From Thermoplasmata archaeon (GTDB lineage Archaea; Thermoplasmatota; Thermoplasmata; Lutacidiplasmatales; UBA184): DNA of 10,223 bases. The notes under the pieces were generated by a model. That model saw nothing but the letters and a program-made list of their open reading frames with translations, made no database searches and was not told the DNA's origin. The stretch spans positions 1-10,223 of the forward strand of contig JAJYUO010000035.1 in assembly GCA_021792485.1 (NCBI GenBank), read 5' to 3'. The translations under genes and the position numbers were made by a program. This document shows, in pieces, positions 1-5,917 of the stretch (the first letter of the stretch is position 1; each line of letters begins with the position of its first letter).

Positions 1-2
1 CG

Positions 3-491
3 GGGAGTCTCGTCCCGTCCGCGGCTTCCTCTACGGTGAACTACGTGTCCATCTACTCGACCTACAAGGGGCAAGCCAACTACCTCGCGGTGCCTAACAA
101 CTCCACGGGCGCGATCGTCTACGCGGAGTGGGTCGTCACGGTGGTCGCGTCTCCCGCGGCCAACTACACGCTCTACGAGGGCGACCTCCAACTCGTCAGC
201 GGGACCGTCCTGGGAGAGCGGACGTTCACGGTCAACGTAACGGGGTCGCCGGTGACGGCCGAGGTCATCCTCGGTGGGGCGGTCTACCACTACACCGGCG
301 AGGTCGTGCTGACGGTCGGGGTATCGACGTACTACTCGTCGCCGCCCCCGCAGCTGATCTACAGCGCGGAGCAGCTCGTCCTCGCGAACGTGTCCGTGAT
401 CGTCGCCGCGATCCTCGCCGTGGCGATCGGGATGCTCGTCAGCTACCGTACGGTGGTGGCGCGCGCGAAGAGGGAGGTGCGGGCCGAATGA
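3..491 (+). CDS. C-terminally membrane-anchored surface protein, 5' partial
   Basis: The reading frame is open to the left edge (from base 3), so the GTG at 36 is probably not the true start and only the last 162 residues are seen. The visible part is rich in beta-prone, Thr/Val/Tyr/Ser residues and carries N-X-S/T sequons (NNST, NYT, NVT, NVS), as expected of an extracellular glycosylated domain. Near the C-terminus a hydrophobic stretch (NVSVIVAAILAVAIGMLV, about residues 118-135 counted from the GTG at 36) is followed by a short basic tail ending RAKREVRAE, the layout of a single-pass protein with its bulk outside and its tail in the cytoplasm. Its stop overlaps the start of the next gene (ATGA). 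I recognise no family. A spike, adhesin or minor coat protein is the inferred role; a cellular surface protein is the alternative. Confidence 0.75.
   Translation, partial: GSLVPSAASSTVNYVSIYSTYKGQANYLAVPNNSTGAIVYAEWVVTVVASPAANYTLYEGDLQLVSGTVLGERTFTVNVTGSPVTAEVILGGAVYHYTGEVVLTVGVSTYYSSPPPQLIYSAEQLVLANVSVIVAAILAVAIGMLVSYRTVVARAKREVRAE
473..479 (+). promoter_or_regulatory. Ribosome binding site for the two-TM membrane protein
   Basis: GGAGGTG lies 8 nt before the ATG at 488. It decides the start of that gene: the same frame is open to base 128, but everything before 488 is a shadow of the preceding gene. Confidence 0.75.
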
Positions 492-1321
492 GCTTGTTCC
501 GTCGAAAGAAGAGTGCGCCCCCGCCTCCCGCTCCCGCCCCTGCGAAACCGCCCACCGTCCTCAACGCCCCCGAAGCTGGCGGCGGATCGGGCGACGTGAA
601 CGTCGAAGCCCTGCGCGAGGTCACAGGAACTTGGGCTACCATCAAGGACGTGATCGCCGGGTACGGAGTGGCCGCGCTCTTGTTCGTGGTGTCGTTCATC
701 GTCGCCGGATGGGAGTGGGCCGTTGCCACGACCGCCCTGATGATCCCCATCATTTGGATCTACACGCGAAAGGTCCATGTCGAGCCGGGCATCCGCGTGC
801 TGGTGGTAGGCAAGGACCCGCGGAGCGGGTCTATTCTCTTCCAGTCCTACAGCTTCCCCCCGCTGATATTCCAGCAGGTGCGCTCGGAAGGGTTGTCTAA
901 CTCGATCATCTACCACAACCAGCTCGCCTACCTGGCCGAGTCCATCGAGTGGGACGACGAGTCCCCCAAGCTGCTCCCGCTACGCATCAACTTCGCGTGG
1001 ATCCACTTCAACTCGCTCAACTTCTTCCTCGACCACGACATCTTCCTCGAGGTCAAGGAGGGGTTCCAGCTCGCCCTCGAGAAGAGCGAGCGGTTGGAAC
1101 GCTACCTCGAACCGATGATCGAGCTCGGGGTCGCCGAGGGGGTAGAGGAGAGGTTCAACCTCTTGTATCATGCCGCGCGATCGCCGGACGCTTTCGAGGA
1201 GGATAAGGCGAACATCCGGCGGCGGGTGGGGGAAATCAACGCCCGGCTGCGTCAACTCTCGCTCGACCGCAATACGAGCCAAGACGAACTGAAGGCGGTC
1301 GCCGAGATGGGGGAGGCGTAG
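488..1321 (+). CDS. Two-pass membrane protein of the putative assembly module
   Basis: A 277-residue protein of no family I recognise. The N-terminus is basic (RRKK at 5-8) then Pro/Ala-rich (residues 10-22), likely cytoplasmic and flexible. Two closely spaced hydrophobic segments follow at about 57-74 and 77-93, separated by GWEW, forming a hairpin, so the 180-residue C-terminal part should also be cytoplasmic. That part starts with a beta-prone stretch (HVEPGIRVLVVGKDP, 97-111), has an aromatic patch (IHFNSLNFF, 172-180) and ends in long charged helices (about 185-277). The start is fixed by the GGAGGTG site and the 4-nt ATGA overlap with the upstream surface-protein gene; the ATPase gene follows after 9 bp. 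By position it could link the surface protein to the ATPase, comparable to pVI-like or scaffold membrane proteins of filamentous or pleomorphic viruses. That is inference from gene order only. Confidence 0.8.
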   Translation: MSLFRRKKSAPPPPAPAPAKPPTVLNAPEAGGGSGDVNVEALREVTGTWATIKDVIAGYGVAALLFVVSFIVAGWEWAVATTALMIPIIWIYTRKVHVEPGIRVLVVGKDPRSGSILFQSYSFPPLIFQQVRSEGLSNSIIYHNQLAYLAESIEWDDESPKLLPLRINFAWIHFNSLNFFLDHDIFLEVKEGFQLALEKSERLERYLEPMIELGVAEGVEERFNLLYHAARSPDAFEEDKANIRRRVGEINARLRQLSLDRNTSQDELKAVAEMGEA

Positions 1322-1330
1322 GACGGGAGC

Positions 1331-2635
1331 ATGGCCGACACTCGGCAAGCCTCCGACGGAGCGGTGCTCCGCGCTATATCCGGGGAGGCGGGAACCGACA
1401 CGATCCGCGCGCTGGTGGAGGAGGATGAAGTCGATATCCCTATGGCCGGCGACGGAACCCGCTTCTCGATCGATGACGCGAAGCGCGAGGAGGCGTTCCG
1501 GACCCAGCTGATGAGCACCCCGAGACTCATCGAAAATCCCCTCTTTCGCCAGCGGTACAAGTTCGCGCGCGAGCTGAGCGTCGGGCGCTACCTGCGCGAG
1601 AGGAGCGACCAGTTGTCACGTACCGCGCTGCTGTCCTCGGGGCGGCTACACAAGCGGGTGGTCCGCGAGCACGACGACCCCGGAAAACTGCTCGTGTCGT
1701 ATATGGTCGAGGGAGGCGCGGACCTGGCCGGGGGCATCGCGGAGTTCATCGGCCCGAGCGGGTCCGGTAAGAGTGAGAAGCTGGCATGGTGGGCGATACG
1801 GTCCGCTCAGCTCGGCATCCCCGTCTGCACCAACGTATGGGTGAACGTAGAGGCCGCCGTGGAGGATCGGGTCCTGACCCCCGAGCAAGGACGGCTGATA
1901 TACGAGAGCCACCGCATGAGCACATCCCTCGCGTGGCTGGCGGATAAGAGGCTCGAACTCGCGAGCGAAAAGCAGGCTGATCGCGCCATGTATTTCATCC
2001 GGGACGAGGCGGGAGTCGGGCTTGATGGGAGCTCGATGGGGGTGACAACCCTCGAGGGGCGTTGGGGTAACAAGTTCCTCGCTACCATGCGGCACATCGG
2101 CGTGGCGGCGGTCCGTGCACGCCAGAGCGACACGATTCCCAGGGGCGAGAGGGGGTGGGTCACAATAGAGATCCGGATGACCAAGGCCAAGAGGGGGGAA
2201 TTGGACGTAACCTACCTCGATGGCCCGCGCCGGGGGATGCCGGAAACGATCATCAATATCGACCGGGTGAATCGCTACTGCGACACGACCCGCCGGGCCT
2301 CGTTCGACCCGGACGTGGACATGGAAGCGCTGGAGAAGTACACGGCTCGATACGAAGCGGACGAGCCGATCGCCGTCACTTGGTCGAGGTACGCTCATGC
2401 CGCGGTCGATGGTAGGGACCTGCTCGAAGAAGAGGTGGACGCCGGCCGCAAGGGCAAGTGGGAGCGTACCGGAATAACGGTCACGTGTAAGAAGTGCGGG
2501 GCCAACTTCCAATACCACGGGGTCAAGAGATCCGCACCCGGGTTGGTGGCCACGACGCGGCACAGCGGCTGCAACGGATACGCCGACCTACCGATGGCAG
2601 ACGAATCGTCCGACAGCGGCGGCGCTAAAGTGTAG
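1331..2635 (+). CDS. P-loop ATPase, Zot/pI-like, with C-terminal zinc-knuckle
   Basis: A 434-residue soluble P-loop NTPase. After about 130 residues of charged N-terminal sequence comes Walker A GPSGSGKS (141-148), then GIPVCTN (162-168), a Walker B-like strand YFIRDEAG (221-228), RHIG (254-257) and Q265. This order (P-loop, 'V-x-TN', DEA, RH-x-G, Q) is what I know from Zot/pI ATPases of filamentous phages; HerA/FtsK-like packaging ATPases are the alternative. Unlike typical pI/Zot it shows no transmembrane segment, so membrane contact would have to come from the two-TM protein encoded just upstream. Near the C-terminus C386-x2-C389 and H411-x2-C414 form a probable zinc site. The ATG at 1331 lies 9 bp after the previous stop with a GGGAG immediately upstream. 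Likely role: powering particle assembly, extrusion or DNA translocation. The P-loop call is firm; the Zot-like call is moderate. Confidence 0.85.
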   Translation: MADTRQASDGAVLRAISGEAGTDTIRALVEEDEVDIPMAGDGTRFSIDDAKREEAFRTQLMSTPRLIENPLFRQRYKFARELSVGRYLRERSDQLSRTALLSSGRLHKRVVREHDDPGKLLVSYMVEGGADLAGGIAEFIGPSGSGKSEKLAWWAIRSAQLGIPVCTNVWVNVEAAVEDRVLTPEQGRLIYESHRMSTSLAWLADKRLELASEKQADRAMYFIRDEAGVGLDGSSMGVTTLEGRWGNKFLATMRHIGVAAVRARQSDTIPRGERGWVTIEIRMTKAKRGELDVTYLDGPRRGMPETIINIDRVNRYCDTTRRASFDPDVDMEALEKYTARYEADEPIAVTWSRYAHAAVDGRDLLEEEVDAGRKGKWERTGITVTCKKCGANFQYHGVKRSAPGLVATTRHSGCNGYADLPMADESSDSGGAKV

Positions 2636-2673
2636 CCTCTGTCGGACGAAAGTAGTAGATTTGTCGGACGAAA
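2606..2673. repeat. Three copies of a TGTCGGACGA element (one inverted, two direct)
   Basis: TGTCGGACGAAA occurs at 2640-2651 and again at 2662-2673, exactly 22 bp apart (about two helical turns). The inverse, TCGTCCGACA, lies at 2606-2615 inside the last codons of the ATPase gene. With one extra base pair, 2606-2616 and 2639-2649 form an 11-bp stem whose loop contains the ATPase stop codon. The arrangement could be a protein-binding site (operator, iteron or recombinase subsite) or an mRNA stem at the gene end. No other copy was noticed in the window. Confidence 0.65.
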
Positions 2674-2770
2674 CCCCTCTGCGTGCATAACATGCGAAGA
2701 AAGGCGGCCCCCCTCCCAGCGTTGGGACGGAGGGCGGAGCGGCCCACCAAAGTGCTCCATGACGCCAAAC

Positions 2771-2812
2771 CCCGCCTCCGGCGCCTCAATCCTGGGGCCG
2801 TGGGCGGGTTTT
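2771..2812 (+). terminator. Candidate intrinsic terminator after the ATPase operon
   Basis: CCCGCC (2771-2776) pairs with GGCGGG (2803-2808), and after one mismatch AAA (2767-2769) pairs with TTT (2810-2812). The T-run TTTT (2809-2812) follows the stem on the plus strand. The 26-nt loop is long but contains a further GC-rich partial stem. A shorter T-run on the other strand means it might also stop minus-strand transcripts. If the host is archaeal, the T-run would matter more than the stem. Confidence 0.45.
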
Positions 2813-2919
2813 CTGGATCGGGTTAAGGTGCGGACCCGTCCGGGTCGGGTTCTGCTGAGTGGCCGGTGAGGCCGGCCGATCGGTTGTGGCTAACGCGGCA
2901 CCGTTCAACCCGACGGCTC

Positions 2920-2953
2920 GGGTGTGCTGAAACCCTTCACTTTCCGCACACCC
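2920..2953. repeat. 34-bp imperfect inverted repeat, 13-8-13, abutting the recombinase stop
   Basis: GGGTGTGC (2920-2927) is the exact inverse of GCACACCC (2946-2953). After one T/C mismatch, GAAA (2929-2932) pairs with TTTC (2941-2944), leaving an 8-nt centre (2933-2940). Twelve of 13 arm positions match. The repeat begins directly after the stop codon of the serine-recombinase gene. As RNA it is a strong 3' stem-loop, but no T-run follows on the minus strand, so a simple intrinsic terminator is not well supported. As DNA it resembles a recombinase crossover site. A smaller hairpin (2908-2923) shares 2920-2923, so the two RNA folds exclude each other. Confidence 0.6.
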
Positions 2954-3592
2954 CTAAGCGGGAGGGGGGGTCTCCGGCGTGGGCACGGTCGCGGTTTGGC
3001 GGGGGGGACTTTCCGCACGCTCGCGCTGGAGGATCCACCGGACCGCTCCGAGCCTTAGGCCCATACGCTGGGAGATTTGGCGGAGACTCTCTCCGGCGGC
3101 TCTCCGGTGCACCACCTCCTCGGCGATCGGGCCGCTTATCTCGCGCGGCCGTCCGAACTTCTTCCCGAGAGCTCGAGCTCGCGCGATGCCCCCGCGCGTG
3201 CGCTCGAGGATGAGTTCGCGCTCGAACTCGGCCAGCGCGGCGAGCATGGTGCGTTGTAGCCGGCCGGACGCGGTGCTGGTGTCGATGGCCTGGTCGACGA
3301 CCACGATTCGGACGTTGGCCGCGTCGGCCTCATCCCAGAATCGCAGGATCATCCCGGTGGATCTACCGAGGCGGTCGATCTTCGCCACGATGACCGTCCC
3401 GTACTCGGAGAGCCGGGACCTAAGCAGGTCGAGTTGGGGGCGATTGTCGAGGATGCCGCTGATCCCGTCGTCCCGGTACACGTCCAGCGCCTCGAACTCT
3501 TGGGTCTTGGCCCAATTGGTAAGGCGCTCTACCTGTAGATCGCAGGACTGCTCTTGCGTGCTCACGCGCGCGTAGATGGCGGCGCGATTCAT
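2954..3592 (-). CDS. Serine recombinase (resolvase/invertase family)
   Basis: A 212-residue small serine recombinase. It opens with AIYARVSTQEQ, holding the catalytic Ser11 and Arg9, and continues with YRDDGISG (39-46), KIDRLGRS (71-78, with the conserved arginines R74 and R77), MLAALAEFERELILERT (116-132) at the start of the long E helix, and GKKFGRP (143-149) leading into a C-terminal helix-turn-helix (about 155-190). The tail is Pro/Thr-rich. Length fits resolvases and invertases, not the large phage integrases. The ATG at 3592 is chosen because the motif starts there; the frame is open further upstream but would run into the preceding gene. Only a weak GAGAG precedes it. It lies last in the minus-strand operon, 59 bp after the PAPS-reductase-like gene. 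Likely roles are DNA inversion, multimer resolution or element integration; its site may lie in the adjacent gap. Confidence 0.93.
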   Translation of the reverse strand: MNRAAIYARVSTQEQSCDLQVERLTNWAKTQEFEALDVYRDDGISGILDNRPQLDLLRSRLSEYGTVIVAKIDRLGRSTGMILRFWDEADAANVRIVVVDQAIDTSTASGRLQRTMLAALAEFERELILERTRGGIARARALGKKFGRPREISGPIAEEVVHRRAAGESLRQISQRMGLRLGAVRWILQRERAESPPRQTATVPTPETPPPA

Positions 3593-3632
3593 CGATTTCT
3601 CTCGGCGTGGCTGCCCACCGCTATCGGGGGGC

Positions 3633-3649
3633 GGAGGGGCGGCGCCTCC
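3633..3649. repeat. Short hairpin between PAPS-reductase-like and recombinase genes
   Basis: GGAGG (3633-3637) and CCTCC (3645-3649) form a 5-bp stem around a 7-nt GC-rich loop in the only sizeable gap inside the minus-strand operon. It could attenuate expression of the recombinase relative to the upstream genes. GC-rich sequence makes chance stems common, so this is weak. Confidence 0.3.
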
Positions 3650-3651
3650 AG

Positions 3652-4470
3652 TCACGCCGTTGCCTCCTCCGATGCCCCGTCCGCGCAGTCCCCTCCGCAA
3701 ACGAAGGCCTCGAGCGTCCTGCGGCCCTTCAGCGCGGTGAAACCGCCTATCGACCTCTTCGAATTACCCCACCGGCATTTCGGATAGGGGAACTTCTCGG
3801 AAGCTCGCGCCTCCAGCCTCGCGAGGCGATCCGCGACCGCAGGGTAAGCGCGTCGGATCACGTCAGCCTCGCCGCGTTGGCTGAACGCCCCGCACAGGCA
3901 GTCCCCGGACCGCCCAAGCGTCACGTAAGAAGGGCTCACGTCCAGCCCGTTCTCGCGCAAGTACCTCCAAGTGTCAGGCGTAGACCAGTCCACGATTGGG
4001 TTCTCGATGCGGATCCTATAGTTGTGCCGGAACCCGCGAACGATGGTCCGAGCGCGGCGAGCGGACTCCTTGCGACGAGCTCCGCTGGCGAAAGTCGCTT
4101 CGTGGCCGAGTTCCTTGACGGCTTGTATCAGACCACGTTCCTTGAGCCACCCGTAGGCCCAAGAGTGGCCGACCGGCCCGCTTGGGAATCCCCACCGCAT
4201 CACCAGCTCCTCGTAGGAGGCGGGGGCGCGGTAGATTAGGAGGTCCCACCCTTGGCTCTCGCAGAGTCGTTCTACGAACGGTCGCGTGTCCGGGAGTGCG
4301 ATTCCGGTGTCGAGAAACACGCACCCGGCGAGCCTCCCTCGTTGGGCGAGGAAATGCGCGGCGCAAACCGAGTCTTTGCCGCCGGAGAGGAGGCACCACA
4401 GGGGCCCGTTATCGCGGGCCGCGGTGACATCCTCTCCAGAACAAGCTCGGGGGCTTCCCCGCGGCTTCAA
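3652..4470 (-). CDS. PAPS reductase-family PP-loop protein with Cys-rich C-terminus
   Basis: A 272-residue ATP-pyrophosphatase-type protein of the CysH/DndC superfamily. The PP-loop SGGKDS is at 29-34, DTG at 54-56, GARRKES (130-136) matches the family's G-x-R-x2-ES motif, and NPIVDWS-x2-DTWRYL (157-171) is the usual following block. Five cysteines lie in the C-terminal third (C191, C193, C232, C259, C262), enough for an iron-sulfur cluster or zinc site. Family members activate a substrate through nucleotide chemistry for sulfur transfer or sulfate reduction; phage copies mostly have no assigned substrate, and DndC uses cysteine-bound FeS for DNA phosphorothioation. Its place right behind two DNA methyltransferases suggests nucleic-acid modification, but no DndD/DndE-like neighbour is present. 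The TTG start is supported by GGAGGT 5 nt upstream; the gene follows the methyltransferase stop by 13 bp. Confidence 0.88.
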   Translation of the reverse strand: MKPRGSPRACSGEDVTAARDNGPLWCLLSGGKDSVCAAHFLAQRGRLAGCVFLDTGIALPDTRPFVERLCESQGWDLLIYRAPASYEELVMRWGFPSGPVGHSWAYGWLKERGLIQAVKELGHEATFASGARRKESARRARTIVRGFRHNYRIRIENPIVDWSTPDTWRYLRENGLDVSPSYVTLGRSGDCLCGAFSQRGEADVIRRAYPAVADRLARLEARASEKFPYPKCRWGNSKRSIGGFTALKGRRTLEAFVCGGDCADGASEEATA

Positions 4471-4475
4471 GTGCT

Positions 4476-4481
4476 ACCTCC
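4476..4481 (-). promoter_or_regulatory. Ribosome binding site deciding a TTG start
   Basis: GGAGGT on the minus strand lies 5 nt before the TTG at 4470 and directly follows the stop codon of the preceding methyltransferase. It supports the unusual TTG start of the PAPS-reductase-like gene; no ATG or GTG near the N-terminus has a comparable site. Confidence 0.65.
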
Positions 4482-4483
4482 GG

Positions 4484-5917
4484 TCACGCCTTCGCCTCCT
4501 CGGTCCACTTGGCGAGGTCGGGAGTGTCGGCCCTACACCGTTCCCGTGCGAGCTTCACGTACTCGGGTTTGAGTTCGATCCCTATCGACCTCAGTCCGAG
4601 ACCGCGCGCGACCTCGAGGACGGTCCCGCTTCCGCAAAAGGGATCGAGGACGACGCAGGGGACGGTAGAACCGATGTGGTCGCATCCGAGGCGCCACCCC
4701 GCCGTCAGCCGAGTCCGCATCCCCGCGAGAGTCCGTCGCTTCACGTCAGAAGGGTTCTGGACGCCGGCGTTCTCGTAGCCCTTGGTCCCTTCGCCGCGGT
4801 ACTCACCGTCGGAGTCGGCACCGCAGGAGGCTTTCCAACCCTCGTCGGGTTCGCCGAGGTCCACGATGCGTACCCACGGCTTGCCGCATTCCGCGCACGC
4901 GCCCCGCTCGCTCGTGCCGGCGCGGAGACACGTCTCGGCGAGGGTGCTCGGAAAGGTAGCGAAGTGGGCTTCGGGATAGGGCTGCGTCGCGATCCACCAG
5001 ACGGACCTGAGGTTCGCACCGGCGTTCCGCTCGAGCGAGCGAATCATCGAGCGCTTCGCGTCGCTCGGGTCCTGGGCGCGGTGCCTCCGGTATCCGTCGC
5101 CTTTGATCGACTGACCGGCGTACGAGGTGCCGATCTCGGGCCACGTCTTGTCGCTTATCGGGGTTCGCACGGCGCCCGCGTCGTAAAAGTATCGCGCGGA
5201 CTTTGCGAGGAGGAACACTTGCTCGTGCGAGCGTGTCGGGCGGTCCCTCACGCTCTCGGGCATAGGGTTGGGCTTTGCGAAAATACACTCCGCCCGCAGC
5301 CACCAGCCCCGCCGCTGGGCCTCGAAGGCGAAGCGCCACGGGATCCCCACGAGGTTCTTCTCCGGCAGTCCCCCTGACACGCGCTTGTCGAACGACCCCG
5401 CCTGCTCCGCCCCCGTCGTGTCCCTGTTCGCGAGACTGCTCGCCTTACACCGCTTGGGCCCCGTTAGCCCGGCGGGGTGCGTCGTGTACGTGTCTCCGAG
5501 GTTCACCCAGCACGTCCCGTCCTCCCGTAGCACCCGCCGCACCTCGTCGAAGACGGTCGCAAGATGGTCGATGTAGAGTTCGGGAGTCGGTTCGAGACCC
5601 AGCTCGCCGCGCCACGCGCCACACGGGCAGCCCTCGCCCCCCTGGGCGTCGTAGTTTCGACCTCCGACACTTGCGGACTCGATCTCGCTCGTCGCGTCGG
5701 CCTCAGAGCGCCGGCGTCGCGCTACAGTCGCTCCCCACTCGTGTACGCAGTCGGCCCGGCCTCCCCATACCTGAGGCTCGGTCCCGTACGCCCGGAGCCC
5801 CCAGTAGGGCGGACTCGTCATCACGCACTGCACGGAGTTCTCGGGCAGCTCGCGCAGCACGTCGAGTACGTGCCCCCTCAGGACCACGGGCGTTAGGTCG
5901 TTGGGGAGGTTGTTCAC
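4484..5917 (-). CDS. Beta-class DNA methyltransferase (N4-cytosine or N6-adenine)
   Basis: A 477-residue site-specific DNA methyltransferase using S-adenosylmethionine. Motif IV TSPPYW is at 34-39 and motif I DPFCGSGT at 425-432, with GIELKPEY (446-453) after it; catalytic motif first and SAM motif last is the beta-class order. The SPPY form favours N4-cytosine, but N6-adenine cannot be excluded. GELGLEPTPELYIDHL (104-119) and WVNLGDTY (137-144) are hallmarks of the phage/prokaryotic methylase group often found without a restriction partner. The central region should hold target recognition and carries paired cysteines (C57, C97/C99, C341-x2-C344, C412/H414) that look like zinc sites. The GTG at 5917 overlaps the upstream methyltransferase stop (GTGA) and has GGAGG 7 nt upstream. 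No restriction endonuclease lies nearby, so protection of the element's own DNA or epigenetic control is more likely than a full R-M system. Confidence 0.93.
   Translation of the reverse strand: MNNLPNDLTPVVLRGHVLDVLRELPENSVQCVMTSPPYWGLRAYGTEPQVWGGRADCVHEWGATVARRRRSEADATSEIESASVGGRNYDAQGGEGCPCGAWRGELGLEPTPELYIDHLATVFDEVRRVLREDGTCWVNLGDTYTTHPAGLTGPKRCKASSLANRDTTGAEQAGSFDKRVSGGLPEKNLVGIPWRFAFEAQRRGWWLRAECIFAKPNPMPESVRDRPTRSHEQVFLLAKSARYFYDAGAVRTPISDKTWPEIGTSYAGQSIKGDGYRRHRAQDPSDAKRSMIRSLERNAGANLRSVWWIATQPYPEAHFATFPSTLAETCLRAGTSERGACAECGKPWVRIVDLGEPDEGWKASCGADSDGEYRGEGTKGYENAGVQNPSDVKRRTLAGMRTRLTAGWRLGCDHIGSTVPCVVLDPFCGSGTVLEVARGLGLRSIGIELKPEYVKLARERCRADTPDLAKWTEEAKA

Larger units (their letters stand above)
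2636..2953. other. Convergent intergenic region, no gene seen
   Basis: This 318-bp gap lies between the 3' ends of the plus-strand ATPase gene and the minus-strand recombinase gene. I see no convincing coding sequence. It is dense in inverted repeats: the TGTCGGACGA copies at its left end; a CCCTCC/GGAGGG stem (2711-2716/2729-2734); a terminator-like stem at 2771-2812; GACCCG-TC-CGGGTC (2833-2846); GGCCGG-TGAGG-CCGGCC (2861-2877); ACCCGA-CGGC-TCGGGT (2908-2923); and the large repeat at 2920-2953. TCGGGTT also recurs at 2818-2824 and 2845-2851 and inverted at 2907-2913. Possible uses are bidirectional termination and a recombinase site. Confidence 0.7.

Noticed and set aside
128..487. N-terminal extension of the two-TM protein
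   Set aside because: It overlaps the surface-protein gene, has an Arg-rich shadow composition, and a clear ribosome binding site and ATGA overlap put the start at 488.
1646..2563. 305-residue minus-strand frame opposite the ATPase
   Set aside because: It is antisense to a gene with clear Walker motifs and shows no recognisable domain or start site.
2861..2877. GGCCGG-TGAGG-CCGGCC hairpin as a separate terminator
   Set aside because: No T-run follows on either strand, and six-base GC palindromes are expected by chance in this composition. It is mentioned only as part of the intergenic description.
3593..3700. Longer start for the serine recombinase
   Set aside because: The extension is Gly/Arg-rich, overlaps the PAPS-reductase-like gene and precedes the canonical N-terminus of the family.
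4286..5377. 363-residue plus-strand frame opposite the PAPS-reductase-like and methyltransferase genes
   Set aside because: It crosses two real genes antisense, including their junction, and has low-complexity composition.
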